This document shows positions 33,401 through 41,048 of a stretch of 64,000 bases of DNA, one piece after another. Under the pieces are notes generated by a model. That model was not told where the DNA came from. It saw nothing but the letters and a program-made list of their open reading frames with translations, and searched no databases. The stretch's first letter is position 1, and each line of letters starts with the position of its first letter. The stretch lies in assembly GCF_001854805.1 (NCBI RefSeq), contig NZ_MBLO01000102.1, positions 1 through 64,000 of the forward strand. Direction: 5' to 3'. A program made the translations under genes and the position numbers. The stretch comes from Pseudofrankia coriaricola (GTDB lineage Bacteria; Actinomycetota; Actinomycetes; Frankiales; Frankiaceae).

Positions 33401-36400
33401 CGCCGAACTGATCATTCCGGTCCTGGCCTGGACGGCGCGCAGCCGGTCGGTGTCCAGCGACGCGATGAAGCCCAGCATGCGCGGGTTGTGCGACAGCCCG
33501 AGCAGGTCGCGGATGTCGTGGATCAGCTTGAGGCGCTCACGGGCCCGCGCCGCGTCGCCGTGGTGCAGCCGGACGAGGAACTCCTCGATCTGCTGCTCGG
33601 TGAAGTCGCCCACCTCGGCGATCCGGCTCGCGGGCAGCAGCTCGACCCGGGCGCCGAGCGCGCCGCGGACCTGCCCGTGGGAGAGGAAGTGCTGGGTCCG
33701 GCTGGACACGACGATCTTCGCCTGGCCCTCGACGGCGTCGAGCAGCCGGCTGAGGTGCTCGGCCGCGGTCTCGTAGGTGACCCGCAACGCGAGTTCGTCG
33801 AACCCGTCGAACAGCAGTACCAGCCGGCCGCGGCGCAGCATGTACCGGAGCACCGACACGTCGACCCGCTGCTCGCCCGAGGCGACCAGATGGGCCGCGA
33901 CCAGCTCGTCCACACTGTGCGCCTTCTCCATCGTGCGCAGGTCGATCAGCAGCGGGATCAGGTGCGGCCTGACCTGGGGGAGGGTGCGGGCCAGTTCGTG
34001 CAGGCAGAACGTCTTGCCCCGGCCGAAGTCACCCAGGATCAGCACGAACCGCGCCGAGTCCGCCGTCAGCCAGTCGACGATCTGCCCGAGCAGGTCCCCG
34101 CCGTCGTGGCCGGCCGGGCCGCGGCGCGGCGTCCCGCCGGACATCGTGCCATCCGCCGTGCCCGGGTCGGGGCTGCCTGGGCCGCCTTCGATCAGGCGGA
34201 ACCGCTGCGGCAGGTAGAGCGCGGGCGGGTAGAGCCGGTCGGCCGCCAGCCGTTCGCTCTGGCGGCGCAGGTAGCCGCGCAGGTCCAGCAGGCCCTGGTA
34301 CTCGACGAAGCTGCGCAGCCGCACGCCGCGTACGGCGGCATGGCGGACCAGCTCGTCCGGCGCCGGCAGCGGGCCCCCGTAGACGAGGTCCGAGGTCAGC
34401 TGCGGGTCGGTCGCCGCGTACTGGTGGTGCACGTGCTCGACGAACCGGTCGACGGCGCCCTCGTCGACGCCCTCCTCGGCGATCCCGACCGGCCGCTGCT
34501 CGAACACCGGCCCGTGCGGCACGGTGACCCGCAGGTACTCGGGCGTGACGCCGACGGGTGAGATGCGGGTGACCGTCGCGCCGGGGGACGAGAGCTCGGC
34601 GATCTCCGCGACTCGGTCGGCGAACGTCTCGCCGCGCCGGGTGCCGCGCGCGTCTTCGTTGGTAGGCGGGCCACCCACCCCGCGTTCACCGGTGCTTCGG
34701 CGGCCGCCGCCCGGCGGGTGACCGGAGGAGATTTCGCCGTCGGCGGCCGGTTGCCGCCGAGTCGGGCGGGGGAACGTCGCCGCGGCGTGTTCCCAGCGGG
34801 TCCGATAGGTGACTGTTCCTCCGGGGCCGACCTCGTCGGCGGGCCGCCAGGCGCCGGCGCGGCGGGAGAAGCGGCGGTCCAGCCTGGTCACCTCGCTGCG
34901 GCTGACCCGGACGAGCTGGTAGCGGACGGCGGCCTCGGCGGTCGGCACGGGGTGCGGCGGGTGCGCGCTGATCAGTGCTGTTCCGGAGCGCGGCAGCCGG
35001 GCCGGCGCCGCTGGCAACGGCCTGTTCGGCGCCGGCGCGCCATGCCCGTGCGCGGCGAGCAGGACGTTGAGATGGCCGCCGAGGATCAGGTCGGCGCCGT
35101 CGGCGTCCGCCGCCTTCGCCGAGTGCACCCGGTCGGCCGCGAGCGGCGGGTGGTGGCCGATGGCGACCCGGAACCAGCCGGCGCGTTCGTAGCCGGCGAG
35201 CCGGTCGGCGAACCAGCGAGCCTGCGCCTGGCCGACCTCGCCCCGGTCGTCCGCCGACCGGTGGCTCATCGTCATCGTCGAGTTCAGCCCCACGACGACG
35301 AGCCGCAGGTCCGGCATCGGGTAGAGGGTCCACTCCTGCCCTACGGCGAACGTCCGGTCGTCCAGCTCGCGGTAGAAGCCCGCGTGGAAGTCGACGAAGT
35401 GCCGCCACTTGCGCCAGTACGGCGGCGTCGGCTCGATCTCCTCGTCCTCGCAGGCGGCGAAGTAGGCGCGGGCCGCGGCGGCGCTCACGTCGCCGCGGCC
35501 GGGCACCAGGGCGATCCGGTGAACGGGCAGGCCCAGCCGCTCGGCCAGTCCCGCGAGCCGTGGCCCCGCCTGCTCGTATTCTCCGCGTCGACCTTCCACC
35601 GCGACCCCGGTGACGACCACCAGGTCCGGAGTGATCCCGGGGTTGGCGGCGAGCGCCGCGAGATCGTCAAGGAGCGCCGCGCCGTACGGGTCCTGGCCGG
35701 TGTCCGGCGCGTGGCCGGGACGTGGCGGCACGGCCAGGGCGGGCAGGTGCAGGAGCGTGATCGACGCCCGCTCGCCGCCGCGCGCCTCCGTGTGCTCGGC
35801 CGGCCCGGAGGCCGCCGGCGAGGTGGCGGGCCCGCCGACGGTGGAGCGTGACGGCGGTGGGCGGGTCCAGGCCGCGGGCGCGGCGGGCGCGGCCGGTGGC
35901 CGCTGGGACGACGGCGCCGGCGCCGGCCCCGGCCCCACGGTTGTCCGCCGCGCGAGCGCGGGCGGCATCGACGCCCGCGGGGCGGGCGGCAACGACGGTC
36001 GCGGCAGGCCCGGCGGCGCCGGTGGTGGGAGAGGCGGACCGGCTGGCCCTGGCAGAGACACGACGCCGTCGTCCGTGAGGAGCGCCAGATCGGGGCGGTC
36101 CGGCGCCGGGGTGCCGGATGTCGGCGACGGCCCCGGCGCCGGGGCTGGGAGGGCCATGGCGGCGCCGGTGGCCGGGAGCCTCAGCGTCGGAGCGGGCGGG
36201 GCGAGGTCGTAGCCGGGGAAGGGCGGTTCGTGACCCGGCTCGGGCGGGCCGGTATGCGGCTCCAGCAGCCCCCGCAGCACCGCCTGCGCGGCCGCGGCCT
36301 GGTCAAGACCGGCCAGCACGATCATGTTGATCGTGCCGAGAAGCGGCGGAAGTTCGCACGGCTCCACGAGCACCGGCAGGAGGAAACCGTCCCGGTCGTG

Positions 36401-36682
36401 CGCGATCCGCATCCCGGCCTGCCACTCCTCCCGCACCCAGGACGAGCGGTCGAGGTAGGACGGCGAGATCACCGCGATCATTCGGTCGGCGCGGGCGAGC
36501 GCGGCGTTTATCTGGTCGACGAAGTTCGCCCCGAGCGGGAACGAGCGCCGGTAGAAGGCGACCTCGTGGCCGGCGCTGCGCAGCACGTGGTCCAGCCACC
36601 TGCCCCACCGTTCGTCCGGCCCCGCCACGCTGAGAAAGATCCGCGCCGGGTCACCCGTTGGCGGACCAGTCTCTCCCCACAC
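30383..36682 (-). CDS. TIR - degenerate phosphoesterase - NACHT - pentapeptide - WD40 STAND protein
   Basis: This 2,099 aa protein has at least five parts. TIR domain (about 13-145): SPSYLDRSSWVREEW carries the glutamate (E86) used by NAD-cleaving TIRs. A proline-rich linker follows (150-300). Next is a calcineurin-like phosphoesterase fold (306-545) with most metal ligands replaced. The NACHT NTPase (about 875-1210) has Walker A GDFGRGKT (884-891), Walker B LVLLFDGFDEL (954-964) and a VVSSRTQHF sensor. Pentapeptide repeats run from 1286 to 1370 (ADLTGADLRGANLTDANL type). About 14 WD40 repeats run from 1410 to 2030, enough for two propellers, and a unique tail ends at 2099. The layout is that of STAND immune sensors: WD40 senses, NACHT oligomerises, TIR consumes NAD. 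Role in phage defence is inferred. Start is GTG at 36682 with only a weak AGGA. It may instead serve in signalling or development. Confidence 0.88.
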   Translation of the reverse strand: MWGETGPPTGDPARIFLSVAGPDERWGRWLDHVLRSAGHEVAFYRRSFPLGANFVDQINAALARADRMIAVISPSYLDRSSWVREEWQAGMRIAHDRDGFLLPVLVEPCELPPLLGTINMIVLAGLDQAAAAQAVLRGLLEPHTGPPEPGHEPPFPGYDLAPPAPTLRLPATGAAMALPAPAPGPSPTSGTPAPDRPDLALLTDDGVVSLPGPAGPPLPPPAPPGLPRPSLPPAPRASMPPALARRTTVGPGPAPAPSSQRPPAAPAAPAAWTRPPPSRSTVGGPATSPAASGPAEHTEARGGERASITLLHLPALAVPPRPGHAPDTGQDPYGAALLDDLAALAANPGITPDLVVVTGVAVEGRRGEYEQAGPRLAGLAERLGLPVHRIALVPGRGDVSAAAARAYFAACEDEEIEPTPPYWRKWRHFVDFHAGFYRELDDRTFAVGQEWTLYPMPDLRLVVVGLNSTMTMSHRSADDRGEVGQAQARWFADRLAGYERAGWFRVAIGHHPPLAADRVHSAKAADADGADLILGGHLNVLLAAHGHGAPAPNRPLPAAPARLPRSGTALISAHPPHPVPTAEAAVRYQLVRVSRSEVTRLDRRFSRRAGAWRPADEVGPGGTVTYRTRWEHAAATFPRPTRRQPAADGEISSGHPPGGGRRSTGERGVGGPPTNEDARGTRRGETFADRVAEIAELSSPGATVTRISPVGVTPEYLRVTVPHGPVFEQRPVGIAEEGVDEGAVDRFVEHVHHQYAATDPQLTSDLVYGGPLPAPDELVRHAAVRGVRLRSFVEYQGLLDLRGYLRRQSERLAADRLYPPALYLPQRFRLIEGGPGSPDPGTADGTMSGGTPRRGPAGHDGGDLLGQIVDWLTADSARFVLILGDFGRGKTFCLHELARTLPQVRPHLIPLLIDLRTMEKAHSVDELVAAHLVASGEQRVDVSVLRYMLRRGRLVLLFDGFDELALRVTYETAAEHLSRLLDAVEGQAKIVVSSRTQHFLSHGQVRGALGARVELLPASRIAEVGDFTEQQIEEFLVRLHHGDAARARERLKLIHDIRDLLGLSHNPRMLGFIASLDTDRLRAVQARTGMISSADLYGELIGEWLRHEEQRARPPGAGPTLTADERREAVTALALRLWRTTDQMINLSELAATTSATLDAMTDRADAGQLDSGQAAHMVGSGSLLVRAEDGGFTFIHQSVMEYLVAAAAAGGLTAGTAPDPTGGEDVLAARAMSPLMVDFVRGVSGDDAVAAWARRVLADPDSGQAARANALTIARRADPTVARGARLAGAHLEGADLAGLDLTGADLRGANLTDANLDDTALDGADLTHARLTGVRARGLRLTGANLTDADLSRARLADTDLTDTVLTGSRWARAALLGATPPDRSRADPELAAAAVPGRDPVDVIIDAGVRLTLAISPAHDLIAYGSGHHVALSDLADGRPLAVLRGHGEWIRSVAFSADGSLLAAGDIAGSVRIWDVTGAEELATFDGLASRVRSLAFSPEGRLLAAGCWDGEVYVWDLTVRERIATLRRSRDRVKALCFSPDGTLLAYGDQVHLWDVRARRDAGALGAPDQRARASRFSPDGRLLAWIDDGENTTRVWSLATGGELARLPGDTHLARTLAFNATSSLLAVGAADGTIRVWDPRTGGLRATLRERTGWLAALDFVDADGETLIAGSADGTVRLWKVADGSPPGRTLLASHTTDVVSTVFVPDQPLVASANEDGSLRLWDTRTARQVHVGSGERAWTYGMDVTDDATLLAASGEDGLVRIFDLAAARSGDGPPDLDTPARKLNTRRAPANAVAFSPDTTLLAVGHPDGTVGLWNPWTGRPTATLRADGLRVLSVAFSPDGERLAAGTDAGTVHLWDAIPDPGPSGGSGTAPAARRLGNRADQVNAVAFSPDGQLLASAFGSGTVRIWDAASGELRHRLVGHTGRVRTVAFSPDGRLVASGGEDGIIRVWDTDSGAETRRLAGHTEVIRSLAFAPGRAAMAERPVANGPPGPEASAGDMLVSGGGDGTTRLWDVAAGREMATLLGLSGAHWAALFPDGAYKSSEERTAEGGSGFSWSIRLCRFDPDELTPYLPWIRRLPLDAPIPPAP

Positions 36683-36839
36683 GTCCTGATGGTCCCAGAA
36701 CCGGGTGCCCCGCAGAAGAAAACGGCGAATACACTCCCTCTTGACCGGTTGAGGCGATCGACAAGAATGGGACTCTCGCCCGATTGTCGGCGAAATGCGG
36801 TAGATGTGCGGGCGCTCCCGGTCGAGCCCGGGTTTACCG
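36683..36839. other. Upstream region of the giant gene
   Basis: This spacer is less GC-rich than its surroundings (AAGAAAACGGCGAATACAC at 36715-36733). It should hold the promoter of the giant gene. It joins directly to the transporter remnant, so it may be the junction of an insertion. Confidence 0.4.
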
Positions 36840-37018
36840 AGTCAGCCGGCGCGCCGGGGCCGCTCGGGGCGCTGCTGGCGGTTCCGATGACTCTGCTGGC
36901 CAAGGCCCTGCTCGTCGACGCCGACCCCGCGGCCCGGTGGCTGCGTCCGCTACCGGGCGACACGGCAGCCGAGGGCCTGACGGCTGACGTTGTGACATCC
37001 GCCCGCCCAGGAAGGTAG
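36840..37018 (+). pseudogene. 3' remnant of an AI-2E family transporter gene
   Basis: The plus-strand frame here reads GPLGALLAVPMTLLAKALLV then DADPAARWLRPLPGD, the characteristic last membrane helix and tail of AI-2E/PerM-type transporters. Everything upstream, roughly 300 residues, is missing and replaced by the giant gene's upstream region. It therefore looks like a truncated leftover. 37019-37131 holds nothing recognisable. Confidence 0.7.
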
Positions 37019-37131
37019 CCACCAGCCTGTCCGGCTGAGCCGGCCCGTCTGCGGCGAGACGGGCCAGCGGGTTGCCGTCTCCGGGTGGCCCCGAAGGCCG
37101 TGGTGATCTCCGGGGCGGTCTCACGGATAGG

Positions 37132-37362
37132 TCAGCTCGGGTCGAACTCGCCCCCGCGGACGCCGGTGAGGAACGCGTCCCATTCGGAGTTGCTGAAGGC
37201 GAGGACCGGGCCCTTCGGGTCGGTGGAGTCGCGCAGCAGCATGCCGCCGTGGACGGGGGCCGCCTCGACGCAGTCGACGCGATAGGGGCTGGCGGAACTC
37301 TTGTGCCAGGCGAGCTGGTCCTGGTCGACGGTCGCGAGCGTGGATCGCATGTCTCGGCTCAT
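37132..37362 (-). CDS. DUF397 domain protein
   Basis: This 76 aa protein matches the DUF397 family throughout: WHKSSASPYRVDCVEAAP, LLRDSTDPKGPVLAFSNSEW, AFLTGVRGGEFD. These small proteins abound in actinobacteria and usually sit beside an XRE-type helix-turn-helix regulator; no such partner is here. ATG at 37362 has AGGAGGA upstream with good spacing. Function is unknown, possibly a regulator's partner. Confidence 0.92.
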   Translation of the reverse strand: MSRDMRSTLATVDQDQLAWHKSSASPYRVDCVEAAPVHGGMLLRDSTDPKGPVLAFSNSEWDAFLTGVRGGEFDPS

Positions 37363-37620
37363 GGCTGTCCTCCTGAGTGTGGATGGACCTGGCGTACGGC
37401 TCGGGGTGGAGTCGCACTGATCCAGTGTGAAATGCCATCAGTCGTGATCGCAATCCGTGCTTGCCATGACACGGTAGGTGAGATCGGGCTGGCGCTGTGC
37501 CGGATGACGTGGATGACCTGGAGGGGCGCGGGTGTCGCCCACTGCTCAGCGCCGGCCGGCCGGCTGAGCCCGGCCGGCCGCCGATCCGGGCGTGCCTCCC
37601 GCGCCCCGAGGCTCCGGGCG
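37363..37620. other. Intergenic region between DUF397 and SDR genes
   Basis: No coding frame is supported. GTGTGGATGGACC and GATCCAGTGTGAAATGCC near 37378-37436 are relatively AT-rich and may hold the DUF397 promoter. Confidence 0.35.
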
Positions 37621-38562
37621 TCAGGCGGACGGCCGGTTGCCCAGCATGTCGGCGTTCGCGGCGGCCTTCGCGACCAGGTCGGGGATGACCTCGCCCAGCT
37701 CGCCCGGCTCCCACTTGCCCTCGCGGTTCACCGACGGGCCGTTCACCCAGCCTTCGGTGACGCTGATGAAGCCGCCGGCGACGGAGAACACCCGGCCGGT
37801 GACGCCGTTCGACTGCGGCGAGCCAAGCCAGACGACCAGCGGGGAGATGTTCTCCGGTCCCAGCGGGTTCCAGTCGGCCTCCGCCTGGGACTGCTCCTTG
37901 AGGTCCTCTTCCTGCTTCTTGACGAAGCCGAGGTCCTCGGTCATCCGGGTGAGCGCGGTCGGGGCGATCGCGTTGACGGTGACCCCGTAGCGGCCCAGCT
38001 CCGTAGCGGCGATGACGGTGAACGCGGCGATGCCGGCCTTCGCGGCGCCGTAGTTCGTCTGGCCGACGTTGCCGAAGATGCCCGACGGCGACGAGGTGTT
38101 GATGATGCGGGCGTCGTTGGTCTCGCCGGCCTTGGACCGGTCCCGCCAGTAGGCGGCGGCGTGGTGCGCCACGCCGAAGGTGCCCTTCAGGTGCACCTTG
38201 ATGACCGCGTCCCACTCGGCCTCGGTCATGTTCACCAGCATCCGGTCGCGCAGGATGCCGGCGTTGTTCACGACGACGTCCAGCCGGCCGAAGGTGTCGA
38301 TGGCCTGGTCGACGAGGCTCTTGGAGCCGTCCCAGGTCGAGATGTCCTCGGTGTTCGCGACCGCCTCGCCGCCCCCCGCGACGATCTCGGCGGCGACGGA
38401 CTGCGCCGGGCCGGCCGAGGCACCGGTGCCGTCCCGGGCGCCGCCGAGGTCGTTGACGACGACCTTCGCGCCCTCGGCGGCGAACGCGAGCGCGTGCTCC
38501 CGGCCGATGCCGCCACCCGCGCCGGTGATGACGACGACGCGCCCCTCGCAGATCCCGCTCAT
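37621..38562 (-). CDS. Short-chain dehydrogenase (3-hydroxyacyl-CoA dehydrogenase-like)
   Basis: This 313 aa NAD(P)-dependent SDR has the cofactor motif TGAGGGIGREHALAFAAEG, VVNDLGG and NNAGILRDRML. The active site lies in IINTSSPSGIFGNVGQTNYG then AAKAGI (Ser, Tyr, Lys). Length and the VNDLGGARDGTG stretch resemble the dehydrogenase part of peroxisomal-type multifunctional enzyme 2, so a role in beta-oxidation is likely. The C-terminal extension from about residue 240 is typical. ATG at 38562 has GAGGAG 7 bases upstream. It is divergent from an acyl-CoA dehydrogenase. Confidence 0.88.
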   Translation of the reverse strand: MSGICEGRVVVITGAGGGIGREHALAFAAEGAKVVVNDLGGARDGTGASAGPAQSVAAEIVAGGGEAVANTEDISTWDGSKSLVDQAIDTFGRLDVVVNNAGILRDRMLVNMTEAEWDAVIKVHLKGTFGVAHHAAAYWRDRSKAGETNDARIINTSSPSGIFGNVGQTNYGAAKAGIAAFTVIAATELGRYGVTVNAIAPTALTRMTEDLGFVKKQEEDLKEQSQAEADWNPLGPENISPLVVWLGSPQSNGVTGRVFSVAGGFISVTEGWVNGPSVNREGKWEPGELGEVIPDLVAKAAANADMLGNRPSA

Positions 38563-39106
38563 GCCCGGACTCCTCTTGTCACGTGTCGAGTTCCGTTCTG
38601 TGCTGCTCTGTCGATCTCGTCTGTGCGCGGGACGAACCACGCCCGTCTGACTTCCTATACGCCCAACGGCCGAGGAGGTCAGGTACCGCCAGACCTCGCC
38701 CACCCAACCGCTACCCGCGCACCGGCGAGCCCGCCGGCCCGCCGGCCCGCCGGCCGGGCCACCGTGCCAGCCCCGCCAGCCGCGGCGCGGAACGGCGCGG
38801 CCAGCCCGACTCCAGAGCCGTTCTCCCGCGTCGAGCGGCGCGCGCCGTCCCCGCCGACCTTGCGCCGCCGAAGCCGGGTGGGGAGCCGGACGTCATCGTG
38901 TCGCGCCTGCCCGTCACGAGCCAGCGAACGGGCGGTGAGCTCCGTCGTCCGGTCCCGTCCGGTGTGCGCCAAGGCGTCCGGGTGGGCAGGATGGATGACG
39001 GCGCGTGCCGTGGCCCCAACCGGCGGTGCTCTTGGTTCGCCCCAGAGCGCGGGGTCCCGCCGATTCTTGCGCCAGCAGGGATCGACGGGGGAGCAGTGCC
39101 GTACCG
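38563..39106. other. 544 bp divergent intergenic region
   Basis: It separates the SDR and acyl-CoA dehydrogenase genes and should hold both promoters. GCCCGCCG repeats lie near 38730-38756. Frames crossing it have skewed Arg/Pro content and no family match. I see no gene. Confidence 0.4.
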
Positions 39107-40294
39107 ATGCTGGACCGCGAGCAGATACGGACGGGTGCCGTGCAGGAGAGTGACTTCACCGAGGTACTGGCCTCGGTGCGACGGTTCGTTCGCGAACGGG
39201 TCGTGCCGCTGGAGCAGGAGATAGAGGAGACCGACGAGATACCGGCGGCGCTGCGGGCCGAGGCCGCCGAGATGGGACTGTTCGGGTTCGCGATTCCGGA
39301 GCTCTACGGCGGGCTCGGTCTGTCGATGAGCGAGGAGGCCCGGCTTGTCTCCGAGCTCGGCTACACGACGCCGGCGTTCCGGTCGATGTTCGGGACGAAC
39401 AACGGGATCGCCGGTCATGTGCTGCTCGAGGGCGCGACCGAGGAGCAGAAAAAGACCTGGCTGCCGAAGATCGCCTCGGGGGAGTGGACCGCGTCGTTCG
39501 CGCTGACCGAGCAGGGCGCCGGCTCCGACCCGTCCGGCCTGGCCACCACCGCCGTCCGCGACGGCGACGACTGGGTGATCAACGGGTCCAAGCGGTTCAT
39601 CACCAACGCGCCGCTCGCCGACGTCTTCATGGTCTTCGCCCGCACCGACCCGCACGCCTCGTCCAGCCGGGGCATCACCACGTTCATGGTCGAGAAGGAC
39701 ACCGCCGGCCTGTCCGTCGGCCCGCGCGACCACAAGATGGGCCAGGCGGGTGCCTGGACCGCCGACGTCTACCTCGACAACGTGCGGGTGCGGCCGTCGG
39801 CGCTCATCGGCGGGGAGGACGGCGTCGGGCGGGGCTACGCGACCGCGATGCGCTGCCTCGCGCACGGCCGGATCCACATCGCCGCGCTGTGCGTCGGCAT
39901 GTCCCAGCGGCTGGTCGACGAGTCCGTCTCGTACGCGGCCAGCCGGGAGCAGGGCGGCGCGGTGATCGGCACCTACCAGCTGATCCAGGGCCTGATCGCC
40001 GACTCGGCGACCGACCTCTACGCCGCCCGCGCGCTGGTCGCCGACGTCGCCGCCAAGTTCGACGACGGCAGCGACAAGCGGATCGGACCGTCCTGCGCCA
40101 AGTACTTCGCCTCAGAGGCGGTCGGGCGGATCGCCGATCGGGCGGTGCAGATCCACGGCGGTTCCGGCTACATCCGCGGCGTCCCGGTGGAGCGTTTCTA
40201 CCGCGACGCCCGGCTGTTCCGGATTTATGAGGGCACCAGCCAGATCCAGCAGATCGTCATCGCCCGAGGCCTGCTGGCCCAGGCCGGCTCCTGA
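39107..40294 (+). CDS. Acyl-CoA dehydrogenase
   Basis: This 395 aa FAD enzyme introduces the alpha-beta double bond in acyl-CoA. Seen are FALTEQGAGSDPSGLATTA (FAD and substrate binding), WVINGSKRFITNAPLADVFM, GVGRGYATAMRCLAHGRIHI, the FAD-contact QIHGGSGYIRGVPVER, and RIYEGTSQIQQIVIAR, whose glutamate is the catalytic base. ATG at 39107 is preceded by GGGGGAG about 15 bases upstream, so the start is not certain. With the SDR and the dehydratase pair it forms a lipid-oxidation cluster. The stop is followed directly by a conserved hairpin. Confidence 0.92.
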   Translation: MLDREQIRTGAVQESDFTEVLASVRRFVRERVVPLEQEIEETDEIPAALRAEAAEMGLFGFAIPELYGGLGLSMSEEARLVSELGYTTPAFRSMFGTNNGIAGHVLLEGATEEQKKTWLPKIASGEWTASFALTEQGAGSDPSGLATTAVRDGDDWVINGSKRFITNAPLADVFMVFARTDPHASSSRGITTFMVEKDTAGLSVGPRDHKMGQAGAWTADVYLDNVRVRPSALIGGEDGVGRGYATAMRCLAHGRIHIAALCVGMSQRLVDESVSYAASREQGGAVIGTYQLIQGLIADSATDLYAARALVADVAAKFDDGSDKRIGPSCAKYFASEAVGRIADRAVQIHGGSGYIRGVPVERFYRDARLFRIYEGTSQIQQIVIARGLLAQAGS

Positions 40295-40339
40295 GGCGGT
40301 CCGGCGGCGGACGCTCCGCGCCCGCCGCCGGGCGCCGCC
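40295..40339 (+). terminator. Conserved post-stop hairpin, copy 1
   Basis: Directly after the stop, GGCGG pairs with CCGCC outside and CCGGCGGCGG pairs with CCGCCGCCGG inside, around ACGCTCCGCGC. The same layout follows terD at 52921 with a different but equally paired inner stem. It has no T-tract; its position suggests a 3' end or stability hairpin. Confidence 0.7.
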
Positions 40340-40341
40340 TC

Positions 40342-40391
40342 GGGGTCCCTGCCGGATCGGCGGAGCTTGCGGAGCCGATCTGGGAGGTCCG
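40342..40391 (+). repeat. Palindromic element, intergenic copy E
   Basis: Starts GGGGTCCCTGCCGGATCGGC, has GGAGCTTGCGGAGCCGATC and ends TGGGAGGTCCG. GATCGGC and GCCGATC form the main inverted arms. Confidence 0.85.
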
Positions 40392-40505
40392 GGACGCTCC
40401 GCGCCCGACGGGCTGGTTACGGGCCGGGGTGTGTGGCGGTGGCTCAGGTGGTTCGGGGCCGGTCGGGTGGGTGCGTTGACAGCAGCGCCGATGCGCGGTC
40501 ACTAG
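40392..40505 (+). repeat. Composite intergenic element, diverged copy
   Basis: GGACGCTCCGCGCCCGAC, GGGCTGGTTACGGGCC, GTGTGGCGGTGGCTCAGG and GCGCCGATGCGCGGTCAC keep the usual order. No gene lies in 40295-40574. Confidence 0.6.
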
Positions 40506-40574
40506 CCGCGGACGGGATCTCCGGGAGGCTGGCGTGCGCTGGTCTCCCGGAGATCCCGTGGCAGCGGGACCGGA

Positions 40575-41048
40575 TCAGTGCGGGACGACGAAGGTGGCCT
40601 GGCCTTTGATGTGGGTGCCGCCGGTCTGGCGGGTGACGAGCAGGTCCAGGTCGACGAGGCGCTGGCCGGCCTCCTCGCGCAACCCGGTCACGGTGGCGCG
40701 GTAGGTGAGCACGTCGCCCGGCCAGGCCTGCTCGCGGAACTGGACGCCGTACCGGCGAAGGTTCGCCGCGCCGAAGCAGTCCGTCACGTAGGTGCCCAGC
40801 ACGCCGGCCTGCAGCATCCCGACGGCGAACACGGTCGGGAACCCGGCCGCCTGTGCGAACTCCTCGTCGTGGTGGATGGGGTTCATGTCGCCGGACGCGC
40901 CCTGGTAGCGGACGAAGTCCGTGCGGGTGAGCGGCTGGTCGATGAGCGGCGCGGGGCCGAGGCCCACCGCCAGGTCCTCCCAGGCCGGTCTCGGGCCGAG
41001 CACCGGAGCGCTGGCCTCACCGGTGCCGAGGTCGACGGTCGTGGTCAT
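40575..41048 (-). CDS. MaoC-like (R)-specific dehydratase subunit (HadB-like)
   Basis: This 157 aa single hot-dog protein has the hydratase 2 active-site segment YQGASGDMNPIHHDEEFAQ (catalytic Asp and His) followed by AAGFPTVFAVGMLQAG. It should dehydrate 3-hydroxyacyl thioesters or hydrate enoyl thioesters, working with the neighbouring subunit as in mycobacterial HadA/HadB. ATG at 41048 overlaps the upstream stop in ATGA, so the two are coupled. Confidence 0.9.
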   Translation of the reverse strand: MTTTVDLGTGEASAPVLGPRPAWEDLAVGLGPAPLIDQPLTRTDFVRYQGASGDMNPIHHDEEFAQAAGFPTVFAVGMLQAGVLGTYVTDCFGAANLRRYGVQFREQAWPGDVLTYRATVTGLREEAGQRLVDLDLLVTRQTGGTHIKGQATFVVPH

